Assembly: GCA_020002185.1 (NCBI GenBank) | Contig: CM034541.1 | Span: 52,275,117 to 52,339,116, forward strand | Direction of reading: 5' to 3' | DNA from: Paraescarpia echinospica | Taxonomy: Eukaryota; Annelida; Polychaeta; Sabellida; Siboglinidae | Length of the DNA stretch: 64,000 nucleotides | In this document: one piece after another, positions 53,501-64,000 of the stretch | Layout: the number at the start of each line of letters is the position of its first letter | Numbering within the stretch: position 1 is the first letter of the stretch | Made by a program: the position numbers and the translations under genes | Notes under the pieces: model-generated | What the model saw: only the letters and a program-made list of their open reading frames with translations | Told to the model about the DNA's origin: nothing | The model's database searches: none

Positions 53501-56500
53501 TCGTTGTTAAAGAATGTAGTATTAAGAAGCAACGATTGTTCTGGCGCGTCACGACTCGTTGTGTGAGAACCCTCGTTGTTAAAGAATGTAGTATTAAGAA
53601 GCAACGATTGTTCTGGCGCGTCACGACTCGTTGTGTGAGAACCCTTGTTGCTAAAGAATGTAGTATTAAGAAGCAACGATTGTTCTGGCACGTCACGACT
53701 CGTTGTGTGAGAACCTTCGTTGTTAAAGAATGTAGTATTAAGAAGCAACGATTGTTCTGGCGCGTCACGACTCGTTGTGTGAGAACCCTCGTTGTTAAAG
53801 AATGTAGTTTTAAGAAGCAACAATTGTTCTGGCGCGTCACGACTCGTTGTGTGAAAACCTTCGTTGTTAAAGAATGTAGTATTAAGAAGCAACGATTGTT
53901 CGGGCACGTCACGACTCGTTGTGTGAGAACCCTCGTTGTTAAATAATGTAGTATTAAGAAGCAACGATTGTTCTGGCGCGTCACGACTCGTTGTGTGAGA
54001 ACCTTCGTTGTTAAATAATGTAGTATTAAGAAGCAACGATTGTTCTGGCGCGTCACGACTCGTTGTGTGAGAACCCTCGTTGTTAAAGAACGTAGTATTA
54101 AAAAGCAACGATTGTTCTGGCGCGTCACGACTCGTTGTGTGAGAACCCTTGTTGTTAAAGAATGTAGTATTATGAAGCAACGATTGTTCGGGCACGTCAC
54201 GACTCGTTGTGTGAGAACCCTCGTTGTTAAATAATGAGTATTATGAAGCAACGATTGTTCTAGCACGTCACGACTCGTTGTGTGAGAACCCTCGTTGTTA
54301 AAGAATGTAGTATTATGAAGCAACGATTGTTCGGGCACGTCACGACTCGTTGTGTGAGAACCTCGCTGTTAAAGAATGGTAGCATTAGTAGCCAACGATT
54401 GTTCTGAGCGTCATCACGACCAAGTTGTGTGAGAACCCTCGTTGTTAAAGAATGTAGTATTATGAAGCAACGATTGTTCTGGCGCGTCACGACTCGTTGT
54501 GTGAGAACCTTCGTCGTTGTTAAAGAATGTAGTATTAAGAAGCAACGATTGTTCTGGCGCGTCACGACTCGTTGTGTGAGAACCTTCGTTGTTAAAGAAT
54601 GTAGTATTAAGAAGCAACGATTGTTCTGGCGCGTCACGACTCGTTGTGTGAGAACCTTCGTTGTTAAAGAATGTAGTATTAAGAAGCAACGATTGTTTTG
54701 CACGCACGTCACGACTCGTTGTGTGAGAACCCTCGTTGTTAAAGAATGTAGTATTAAGAAGCAACGATTGTTCTGGCGCGTCACGACTCGTTGTGTGAGA
54801 ACCCTCGTTGTTAAAGAATGTAGTATTAAGAAGCAACGATTGTTCTGGCGCGTCACGACTCGTTGTGTGAGAACCCTCGTTGTTAAAGAATGTAGTTTTA
54901 AGAAGCAACAATTGTTCTGGCGCGTCACGACTCGTTGTGTGAAAACCTTCGTTGTTAAAGAATGTAGTATTAAGAAGCAACGATTGTTCGGGCACGTCAC
55001 GACTCGTTGTGTGAGAACCCTCGTTGTTAAATAATGTAGTATTAAGAAGCAACGATTGTTCTGGCGCGTCACGACTCGTTGTGTGAGAACCTTCGTTGTT
55101 AAAGAATGTAGTATTAAGAAGCAACGATTGTTCTGGCGCGTCACGACTCGTTGTGTGAGAACCCTCGTTGTTAAAGAACGTAGTATTAAAAAGCAACGAT
55201 TGTTCTGGCGCGTCACGACTCGTTGTGTGAGAACCCTTGTTGTTAAAGAATGTAGTATTATGAAGCAACGATTGTTCTGGCACGTCACGATTCGTTGTGT
55301 GAGAACCCTCGTTGTTAAATAATGAGAGTTATGAAGCAACGATTGTTCTAGCACGTCACGACTCGTTGCGTGAGAACCCTCGTTGTTAAAGAATGTAGTA
55401 TTAAGAAGCAACGATTGTTCTGGCGCGTCACGACTCGTTGTGTGAGAACCTTCGTTGTTAAAGAATGTAGTATTAAGAAGCAACGATTGTTCTGGCGCGT
55501 CACGACTCGTTGTGTGAGAACCCTCGTTGTTAAAGAATGTAGTATTAAGAAGCAACGATTGTTCTGGCGCGTCACGACTCGTTGTGTGAGAACCCTTGTT
55601 GTTAAAGAATGTAGTATTAAGAAGCAACGATTGTTCTGGCACGTCACGACTCGTTGTGTGAGAACCTTCGTTGTTAAAGAATGTAGTATTAAGAAGCAAC
55701 GATTGTTCTGGCGCGTCACGACTCGTTGTGTGAGAACCCTCGTTGTTAAAGAATGTAGTATTAAGAAGCAACGATTGTTCTGGCGCGTCACGACTCGTTG
55801 TGCGAAAACCTTCGTTGTTAAAGAATGTAGTATTAAGAAGCAACGATTGTTCGGGCACGTCACGACTCGTTGTGTGAGAACCCTCGTTGTTAAAGAATGT
55901 AGTATTAAGAAGCAACGATTGTTCTGGCGCGTCACGACTCGTTGTGTGAGAACCTTCGTTGTTAAATAATGAGTATTATGAAGCAACGATTGTTCTAGCA
56001 CGTCACGACTCGTTGTGTGAGAACCCTCGTTGTTAAAGAATGTAGTATTAAGAAGCAACGATTGTTCTGGCGCGTCACGACTCGTTGTGTGAGAACCCTT
56101 GTTGTTAAAGAATGTAGTATTATGAAGCAACGATTGTTCGGGCACGTCACGACTCGTTGTGTGAGAACCCTCGTTGTTAAATAATGAGTATTATGAAGCA
56201 ACGATTGTTCTAGCACGTCACGACTCGTTGTGTGAGAACCCTCGTTGTTAAAGAATGTAGTATTAAGAAGCAACGATTGTTCGGGCACGTCACGACTCGT
56301 TGTGTGAGAACCTTCGTTGTTAAAGAATGTAGTATTAAGAAGCAACGATTGTTCTGGCGCGTCACGACTCGTTGTGTGAGAACCCTCGTTGTTAAAGAAT
56401 GTAGTATTATGAAGCAACGATTGTTCTGGCGCGTCACGACTCGTTGTGTGAGAACCCTCGTTGTTAAAGAATGTAGTATTATGAAGCAACGATTGTTTTG

Positions 56501-56706
56501 GCACGTCACGACTGGTTGTGTGAGAACCCTTGTTGTTAAAGAATATAGTATTATGAAGCAACAATTGTTCGGGCACGTCACGACTCGTTGTGTGAGAACC
56601 CTCGTTGTTAAATAATGAGTATTATGAAGCAACGATTGTTCTGGCACGTCACGACTCGTTGTGTGAGAACCCTCGTTGTTAAAGAATATAGTATTATGAA
56701 GCAACT
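41501..56706. repeat. 72-bp satellite array, about 211 copies
   Basis: The unit contains CGTCACGACTCGTTGTGTGA and AACCCTCGTTGTTAAAGAATG, and includes an internal CTCGTTGT doublet. Copies are typically more than 95% alike. Recurrent variants (GGCACGTC, AACCTTCG, CACGATTCG, and a 71-bp form with AATAATGAGTATTATG) recur in similar order every 3-17 units, a higher-order pattern. Because 72 is 24 codons, frames stay open on both strands; these are not genes. Indel-rich blocks occur at about 43,430-43,830, 49,070-49,520 and 54,360-54,420. Confidence 0.95.
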
Positions 56707-56829
56707 CCTGCATTAAATCCGATAACGTTCAATACGTTTATATCATCCCATCAGAAAACGGTAAATACTTGACACGCATATAAAGTAGACATTGCAAGTT
56801 CCGGGTATACATAACGCAGTAAACGGTGT
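56707..56829. other. Boundary between satellite and 84-bp minisatellite
   Basis: Short unique sequence, no feature. Confidence 0.5.
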
Positions 56830-56932
56830 TATCCTAGTATAATTGACCTCTCTGATCACACGGTGTTGACGTCTCTCTGATACCTCGGGCCTATATAATG
56901 CTGTACACGGCGTCATCCTAGTATATATGACT
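56830..56932. repeat. Left remnant of the 84-bp minisatellite
   Basis: About 1.2 units (GACCTCTCTGATCACACGGT...) end abruptly at TATATGAC where LINE sequence starts. Confidence 0.8.
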
Positions 56933-58103
56933 TGTCAGGACCAAAACACTTTGTGGTTCATTTCAATGATTTGCAAACATCTATGTTTAAATATGTTGAC
57001 GATTGCACCATATTTGAAATATGCAATGAAAGTATGATATCTGTTATACAGGATTCTGCCAACATTATTGAGCGATGGTCTAGTAATAATGACATGCGCA
57101 TCAATACGAGTAAGACAATAGAAATGGTTATATGTTTCAGTAAAGATAGAACATTTGTAGAATCTCTGCCGTATATTGATATAAATGGGACAGATATTGA
57201 GAGAGTTACTCAAGCAAAAGTTCTCGGCGTAACTATATCATCGGATTTAAGTTGGAATGCACACGTAGATGAAATAGTATCAAAGGCAAGAAAGAGAGTG
57301 TATATGATCTATCAGTTGAAACGTGCTGGTATCAACCAAAATAACTTGGTTAGAATATATGTATCTGTGATTAGACCAGTAGTTGAACATGCCTGCCCGG
57401 TATGGCACACGAACTTGCCTAAATATTTATCGGACAACATCGAGATAATTCAAAAAAGGTGTCTCAAAACTATATTTCCTGGTTGTGTGTACGAGGATAT
57501 TCTGGAGATGGTAAACTTACCAACGCTGCATGATAGACGCAATGAATTGTGTAAAACGTATTTCGCTAGAATGAAGCATAGTGACCATAAACTGAATACG
57601 TTACTACCAAATATTTGAAATGTGCAGTATACACTAAGATCATTCAATGAGTTACCCGTCCCAATGGCGAACACAAATCGCTACAAAAACTCATTAATTC
57701 CATGGTGCTTAGTACACTGCCATAACACTTAATGATTTTAGTGTATGTCTCAACAGTCAATTTTAATATTTAAACTATATGATTTAATTTTAGTGTATTT
57801 AAAGTATCTTATTTTTTAATGAAAGATAGTATTGCAATGTACACGTTTTAATATAAAGCGCCTCATACTGAGTTTGTTGCGTCACGGGGCGATTTTGTGT
57901 AATTTACTTAACAGTATCTTTGGTGTTGCGTTACTCCATTTAGTACAACATGTTTTATGAGTATTGTAACATAATGTTGTGTCGTATTGTAACTTGTAAC
58001 ATTATTAAATTTGTGTGATTTGGGGCTTTTATGGTGAATGTATGTACAATCCAACTGAAAAGTTGCAAATAATAATAAATTTATTCTTATTATTCTTATT
58101 CTT
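56933..58103 (+). mobile_element. 5'-truncated LINE insertion carrying the C-terminal half of RT
   Basis: Starts inside RT: FNDLQTSMFKYVDDCTIFE with the YVDD catalytic box, then NNDMRINTSKTIEMVICFS, AKVLGVTISSDLSWNAHVDE, YVSVIRPVVEHACPVWHTNL and NLPTLHDRRNELCKTYFARM. The frame is open for 228 codons (to 57,618) and related sequence continues briefly. The 3' end is (TTATTC)n-rich, as in many LINE tails, and the 84-bp minisatellite resumes directly after. 5' truncation plus a simple-repeat tail fits target-primed reverse transcription. Confidence 0.82.
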
Positions 58104-59535
58104 CTCTGATCACACGGCGATGACTTCTCTGTAATACCTCGGGCCGACATAACGCTGTACACTGTGTCATCCTAGTATATATGACCTCTCTGATCACACG
58201 GTGTTGACGTCTCTGTGATACCTCGGGCCTACATAACGCTGTACACGGTATCATCCTAGTATATATGACCTCTTTGATCACACGGTGTTGACTTCTCTCT
58301 GATACCTCGGGCCTATATAACGCTGTACACGATGTCATCCTAGTATATATGACCTCTCTGATCACACGGTGTTGACGTCTCTGTGATACCTCGGGCCTAC
58401 ATAACGCTGTACACGGTGTCATCCTAGTATATATGACCTCTTTGATCACACGGTGTTGACTTCTCTCTGATACCTCGGGCCTACATAACACTGTACACGA
58501 TGTGATCCTAGTATATATGACCTCTCTGATCACACGGTGTTGACGTCTCTGTGATACCTCGGGCCTACATAACGCTGTACACGGTGTCATCCTAGTATAT
58601 ATGACCTCTCTGATCACACGGTGTTGACTTCTCTCTGATAACTCGGGCCTACATAACGCTGTACACGGTGACATCTTAGTATATATGACCTCTTTGATCA
58701 CACGGTGTTGACGTCTCTGTGATACCTCGGACCTACATAGCGCTGTACACGGTGTCATCCTAGTATATATGACCTCTGTGATCACACGGTGTTGACGTCT
58801 CTGTGATACCTCGGACCTACATAACGCTGTACACTGTGTCATCCTAGTATGTATGACCTCTATGATCACACGGTGTTGACGTCTCTGTGATACCTCGGGC
58901 TTACATAACGCTGTACTCGGTGTCTTCCTAGTATATATGACCTCTGTGATACCCCGGGCCTACATAACGCTGTACACGTTGTAACCCTAGTATATATGAC
59001 CTCTTTGATCACACAGTGTTGACGCCTCTGTGCTACCTCGGGCCTACATAACGCTGTACACGGTGTCATCCTAGTATATATGACCTCTCTGACCACACGG
59101 TGTTGACGTCTCTGTGATACCTCGGGCTTACATAACGCTGTACTCGGTGTCATCCTAGTATATATGACCTCTGTGATACCCCGGGCCTACATAACGCTGT
59201 ACACGTTGTAACCCTAGTATATATGACCTCTTTGATCACACAGTGTTGACTCCTCTCTGATACCTCGGGCCTACATAACGCTGTACACGGTGTCATCCTA
59301 GTATATGTGACCTCTCTGATCACACGGTGTTGACTTCTCTGTGATACCTCGGGCCTACATAACGCTGTACAGTGTGTCATCCTAGTATGTATAACCTCTC
59401 TGATCACACGGTGTTGACGTCTCTGTGATACCTCGGGCCTACATAACGCTGTACACGGTGTCATCCTAGTATATATGACCTCTTTGATCACACGGTGTTG
59501 ACGTCTCTCTGATACATCGGGCCTACATAACTCAT
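58104..59535. repeat. 84-bp minisatellite, about 17 copies
   Basis: The unit contains GACCTCTCTGATCACACGGT, TACCTCGGGCCTACATAACG and CTGTACACGGTGTCATCCTA. 84 is 28 codons, so the minus frame stays open (REVIYTRMTPCTALCRPEVS repeats); not a gene. Two copies are shortened (about 58,940 and 59,170). Confidence 0.92.
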
Positions 59536-59841
59536 ATGTCATAATTCCATTCTTCATATCGTTTGTGCTCCATTGGCCAAGAGCAACCTCTGAGCGGCTC
59601 CATGATACAACATGGAATACTGTACTATTATTGAATTACTATGTTTTTAGCAGCGTGGTCGATGTTATGTAATGTGTTGTCATATGATTTTAAGTGTACA
59701 TATGGCATATTGCGTGTAAATAAGTTATTATCTACAATCACTTTAAATGTACGGCGCGAGCACGTGCTAATGAGCTGCTTTATGGTCATTATGAAAGACT
59801 CTCGATCAAAATTGTTGATGCATCGTGATTCTCGCCCTTAG
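59536..59841. other. Upstream flank of the Death-domain gene, no feature recognised
   Basis: Ends with a pyrimidine-rich 3' splice site (CTCGCCCTTAG). Confidence 0.4.
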
Positions 59842-62303
59842 AGAGGAGCCATGTGGACTCGACCGAAGAAACTTCACGCTATATCCTCACGAAAGAAGAA
59901 TCCTGTCGCCGCCTCGGCCGGAGCCGCATTTGCTGAAGTTGACAAGAACTCGTGTGTTGATAACCCAGGTAAAGAATCTTCTGATACCAGGGCTGGCGAC
60001 GGTTATTAAATATATTATTACTATTTGTAACATTATGATTTTGCACTGAGTACAAATTAGCCATCTTCATTTAAGAACCAAGTAATAAATAACCTCACCC
60101 AAACCTACCCACCCAACCCCTCCTACACTCACAGACACGCTCGGATACTTCTTTCACCTGTTTTATAGTTGTTGTTTTACATTTCTTACTTAGCATTGAA
60201 CGGCGAGCCCCTCCCACCCAACCCCTCCCACACATTCACAGACACGCTCGGATACTTCTTTCACCTGTTTTATAGTTATTGTCTTACATTTCTTACTTAG
60301 CATTGAATGGCGGGCCCCTCCCACCCAACCCCACCCACACACTCACAGACACGCTCGGATAATTCTTTCACCTGTTTTATAGTTATTGTCTTACATTTCT
60401 TACTTAGCATTGAATGGCGGGCCCCTCCCACCCAACCCCACCCACACACTCACAGACACGCTCGGATAATTCTTTCACCTGTTTTATAGTTATTGTCTTA
60501 CATTTCTTACTTAGCATTGAATGGCGAGCCCCTCCCACCCAGCCCCTCCCACCCAACCCCACCCACACACTCACAGACACGCTCGGATACTTCTTTCACC
60601 TGTTTTATAGTTATTGTCTTACATTTCTTACTTAGCATTGAATGGCGGGCCCCTCCCACCCAACCCCACCCACACACTCACAGACACGCTCGGATAATTC
60701 TTTCACCTGTTTTACAGTTGTCTTACATTTCTTACTTAGCATTGAATGGCGAGCCCCCCCCCCCCCGCCCCTCCCACCCAACCCCTCCCACACACTCACA
60801 GACACGCTCGGATAATTCTTTCACCTGTTTTGTAGTTGTTGTCTTACATTTCTTACTTAGCATTGAATGGCGAGCCCCTCCCACCCAACCCCACCCACAC
60901 ACTCACAGACACGGTCGGATAATTCTTTCACCTGTTTTATAGTTGTTGTCTTACATTTCTTACTTAGCATTGAATGGCGAGCCCCTCCCACCCAACCCCT
61001 CCCACACACTCACAGACACGGTCGGATAATTCTTTCACCTGTTTTATAGTTGTTGTCTTACATTTCTTACTTAGCATTGAACGGCGAGCCCCTCCCACCC
61101 AACCCCTCCCACACACTCACAGACACGGTCGGATATTTCTTTCACCTGTTTTATAGTTGTTGTCTTACATTTCTTACCAGCACTGAACGGCGAGCCCTCC
61201 CACCCAACCTCCCACCTCACAGACACGCTCGGATAATTCTTTCACCTGTTTTATAGTTATTGTCTTACATTTCTTACTTAGCATTGAATGGCGGGCCCCC
61301 CCCCCCCCCCCCCCCCCACCCAACCCCACCCACACACTCACAGACACGCTCGGATACTTCTTTCACCTGTTTTATAGTTATTGTCTTACATTTCTTACTT
61401 AGCATTGAACGGCGAGCCCCTCCCACCCAACCCCACCCACACACTCACAGACACGCTCGGATACTTCTTTCACCTGTTTTATAGTTATTGTTTTACATTT
61501 CTTACTTAGCATTGAATGGCGGGCCCCTCCCACCCAGCCCCTCCCACCCAACCCCACCCACACACTCACAGACACGCTCGGATACTTCTTTCACCTGTTT
61601 TATAGTTATTGTCTTACATTTCTTACTTAGCATTGAATGGCGAGCCCCTCCCACCCAGCCCCTCCCACCCAACCCCACCCACACACTCACAGACACGCTC
61701 GGATAATTCTTTCACCTGTTTTATAGTTATTGTCTTACATTTCTTACTTAGCATTGAATGGCGGGCCCCTCCCACCCAGCCCCTCCCACCCAACCCCACC
61801 CACACACTCACAGACACGCTCGGATACTTCTTTCACCTGTTTTATAGTTATTGTCTTACATTTCTTACTTAGCATTGAATGGCGAGCCCCTCCCACCCAA
61901 CCCCACCCACACACTCACAGACACGGTCGGATAATTCTTTCACCTGTTTTATAGTTGTTGTCTTACATTTCTTACTTAGCATTGAACGGCGAGCCCCTCC
62001 CACCCAACCCCTCCCACACACTCACAGACACGGTCGGATATTTCTTTCACCTGTTTTATAGTTGTTGTCTTACATTTCTTACTTAGCATTGAATGGCGAG
62101 CCCCTCCCACCCAACCCCTCCCACACACTCACAGACACGGTCGGATAATTCTTTCACCTGTTTTATAGTTGTTGTCTTACATTTCTTACTTAGCATTGAA
62201 CGGCGAGCCCCTCCCACCCAACCCCACTCACAGACACGCTCGGATAATTCTTTCACCTGTTTTACAGTTGTCTTACATTTCTTACTTAGCATTGAATGGC
62301 GAG

Positions 62304-62338
<35 letters not shown>

Positions 62339-63336
62339 CACACACTCACAGACACGCTCGGATACTTCTTTCACCTGTTTTATAGTTATTGTCTTACATT
62401 TCTTACTTAGCATTGAATGGCGGGCCCCTCCCACCCAACCCCACCCACACACTCACAGACACGCTCGGATAATTCTTTCACCTGTTTTATAGTTGTTGTC
62501 TTACATTTCTTACTTAGCATTGAACGGCGAGCCCCTCCCACCCAACCCCTCCCACACACTCACAGATACGCTCGGATAATTCTTTCACCTGTTTTATAGT
62601 TGTTGTCTTACATTTCTTACTTAGCATTGAATGGCGTACTTTTTATAATGTATATCAGCCATGTTTCTCAAAGTAGGTTTTCTTTTTTCTAGAATATCTG
62701 AATATGGCATTCCTGATGCGTCTTGCCCAGCGGATCCCCAAAGTCTCTCGTCAAGTTGGCATATTCCTTGGACTGAAAGATTACACGATCGATGCAATTG
62801 AGGCTGACAACAACAGAGTCGTGGACTGCGCTTTCGAAATTTTGAAAACTTGGAAACACACAAGCGTTAACCCGTATTCGTACGAAAAGTCCGCGGAACT
62901 ATCTAGCGCGCTGTCTAGGGTCAACAGAGAAGACCTAGTTGATATTGTAAGAATGGGTGAGTAGGGGTATATCATTGCAATACAAAACTATTGCTATTGC
63001 GTATTTCATAAAACAAAACGCAACACAACAACTATTGCGTGGTTCAGCATAGCCACGCTGCCATGACTATTCTTGCAAATTAAAATATATACTTTGTTTA
63101 ATAACTATTTGCTCAGGCAAATTTAATACGTTACTTATTTTCTTAGAAGAGCTGACGACGCCACCAACGTGCATACATACATGCTAACATATTTTATATA
63201 AATGTTTATTCTTCGACCTCTTTACGATCATGTGAAATAAGATTGTTAAATAAGTACAGCAGCAATTAGAGAGAGAGGGGGGAGGGTGAGACAGAGAGAG
63301 AAAGAGGGAGAGAGAGTGAGAGAGAGAGGGGGGAGT

Positions 63337-63389
<53 letters not shown>

Positions 63390-63478
63390 TGATTCAATTC
63401 AACTATGATATGTTCTAGAAGCGTCGAAGAAGGGTGTTGCACAGACACCAAGCGCCACAGCCGAACTAACTGAAACAG
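59842..63478 (+). CDS. Death-domain gene, three visible exons (59842-59968, 62693-62956, 63419-63478)
   Basis: Exon A (59842-59968) follows acceptor CCCTTAG and contains a possible start ATG at 59,851; it encodes a basic, Ala/Lys-rich segment and ends CCAG|GTAAAG. Exon B (62693-62956) is between TTTTCTAG and ATGG|GTGAGT. It encodes a Death-fold domain of about 85 residues: FLMRLAQRIPKVSRQVGIFL, GLKDYTIDAIEADNN, AFEILKTWKHTS, ALSRVNREDLVDIV. Exon C (63419-63478) is a symmetric 60-bp exon. All phases are compatible. Death domains mediate homotypic assembly in apoptotic and innate immune signalling. The gene continues beyond the window; which family member it is cannot be said. Confidence 0.72.
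60100..62636. repeat. 107-bp intronic minisatellite, about 24 copies, with C-rich tracts
   Basis: The unit contains CACTCACAGACACGCTCGGA, TTCTTTCACCTGTTTTATAG and TTTCTTACTTAGCATTGAAT, then GGCG(A/G)GCCCCTCCCACCCAACC. Some units are 121 bp owing to a doubled CCCACCCAGCCCCT. Pure C runs at 60,757, 61,298 and 62,306 expand the unit. It fills the intron of the Death-domain gene and ends 56 bases before the exon. Open frames here are repeat artefacts. Confidence 0.93.
62693..62956 (+). CDS. Death-domain exon
   Basis: A 264-bp phase-1/phase-1 exon carrying nearly the entire domain, including the conserved LG(L) after helix 2 and the W in the helix-4 region (LKTWKH). Confidence 0.85.
62957..63418. 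other. Intron of the Death-domain gene with GA microsatellite
   Basis: (GA)n with G-runs spans about 63,271-63,386. Nothing else recognised. Confidence 0.7.
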
Positions 63479-64000
63479 GTATTGCTTCATTCGTGTACGT
63501 GAAGCGGGGGGAATTAATTAATATATAAATAAATAATAATCATAAGGTAACTTCTATTGTTCCTAAGTCCTTGCTCAGGGGTGCATCAAGACAAATGGAT
63601 TGGTCTCTCTCAAAACCGATAAGCTGTATTCAATTTGTAACTAGATGGATGGATACGCCTGAGAGTTAGGTTGTAAAGGTAATTTTTTTAAATGACGACG
63701 AAATTGTGTAATATTTTCAATTGATGTAATACTACGAGGGGGATATTCAAGAGTTGATGCAGCAACAGAAAATGCTGTAGCGCCTATGCTAGTGGTGAAC
63801 AAAAAGTATATCAGAACTAGATGATCCGATATCGGAATGGAAGCCAATGGAAAAACTCCAGAAGTAGCGCACAGTGACAAAAATGCGTCATCAAATTGAA
63901 ACGATATTTGGTGATAGATTTACACATAAACAGATATACAGACAACGTGACTCTGACGATTATAAACATTGTGTTGTGTATGTGTGTGTGTGTGTGTGTG
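63479..64000. other. Downstream intron or flank; GT microsatellite at the window end
   Basis: No gene recognised; (GT)n begins at about 63,976. Confidence 0.5.

Noticed and set aside
41501..56706. Dozens of open frames up to 673 codons on both strands
   Set aside because: They are translations of a 72-bp satellite whose unit is a multiple of three; multiple frames on both strands are open at once and no non-repeat domain is present.
41501..56706. Regular repeats suggestive of a CRISPR array
   Set aside because: Units are contiguous with no unique spacers, and the DNA is eukaryotic.
58096..59557. Minus-strand frames of up to 257 codons
   Set aside because: 84-bp minisatellite translations (28-codon period).
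60307..62599. Chain of overlapping 60-150-codon plus-strand frames
   Set aside because: 107-bp minisatellite translations lying in an intron.

Overview
The window is animal nuclear DNA, probably from a non-vertebrate metazoan; the species cannot be named from sequence alone. Evidence is intron-split host genes (a DEG/ENaC channel, a Death-domain gene, an ankyrin exon), many non-LTR retrotransposon relics, a Penelope-like relic, MITEs, minisatellites and a long satellite array. Host DNA is AT-rich. Positions 1 to about 12,050 are conspicuously GC-rich and densely coding, which marks an invading element.

Region 1 (1-12,444) is the right part of a Polinton/Maverick (adintovirus-like) element, here called E1. 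A plus-strand cluster holds the end of a penton-like gene, a basic pX-like core protein, the F54H12.2-like major capsid protein and an adenain-type protease. A convergent protein-primed family-B DNA polymerase gene is broken by one frameshift and one in-frame stop. Beyond it lies a 5.7-kb accessory module: iterated motifs, an unknown gene, an RPA-like single-strand-DNA-binding protein gene, a divergent TATA/CRE promoter, a spliced gene with several candidate 3' exons, CCAAT-containing repeats and a perfect eight-module heat-shock element. The inferred right terminus is at 12,444.

Region 2 (12,445-35,568) is host DNA with retrotransposon relics and eight exons of a minus-strand DEG/ENaC-type sodium channel gene (35,568 down to 20,263). 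One exon carries about 490 extra extracellular residues. The intron between exons 6 and 7 holds a second, much older element of the same family (E2, 21,614-28,935). E2 is delimited by terminal inverted repeats and an exact 6-bp target duplication GACGTT. It contains relics of packaging ATPase, two further conserved genes, integrase, capsid protein and polymerase, plus a 42-bp minisatellite and a broken C2H2 zinc-finger array.

Region 3 (35,569-41,500) holds a large foldback repeat, a broken ankyrin exon abutting a LINE, another LINE with endonuclease and reverse transcriptase, and a 1,000-N gap. Region 4 (41,501-56,706) is a 72-bp satellite array of about 211 copies. Region 5 (56,707-64,000) has an 84-bp minisatellite split by a LINE insertion, then a plus-strand Death-domain gene whose first visible intron contains a 107-bp minisatellite.

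In E1 the replication genes (polymerase, RPA-like protein) and the virion genes (capsid, penton, core, protease) fit a virus-like transposon. The stress- and cAMP-type promoter sites and spliced acidic protein suggest a regulated accessory module that I do not recognise from described Polintons.
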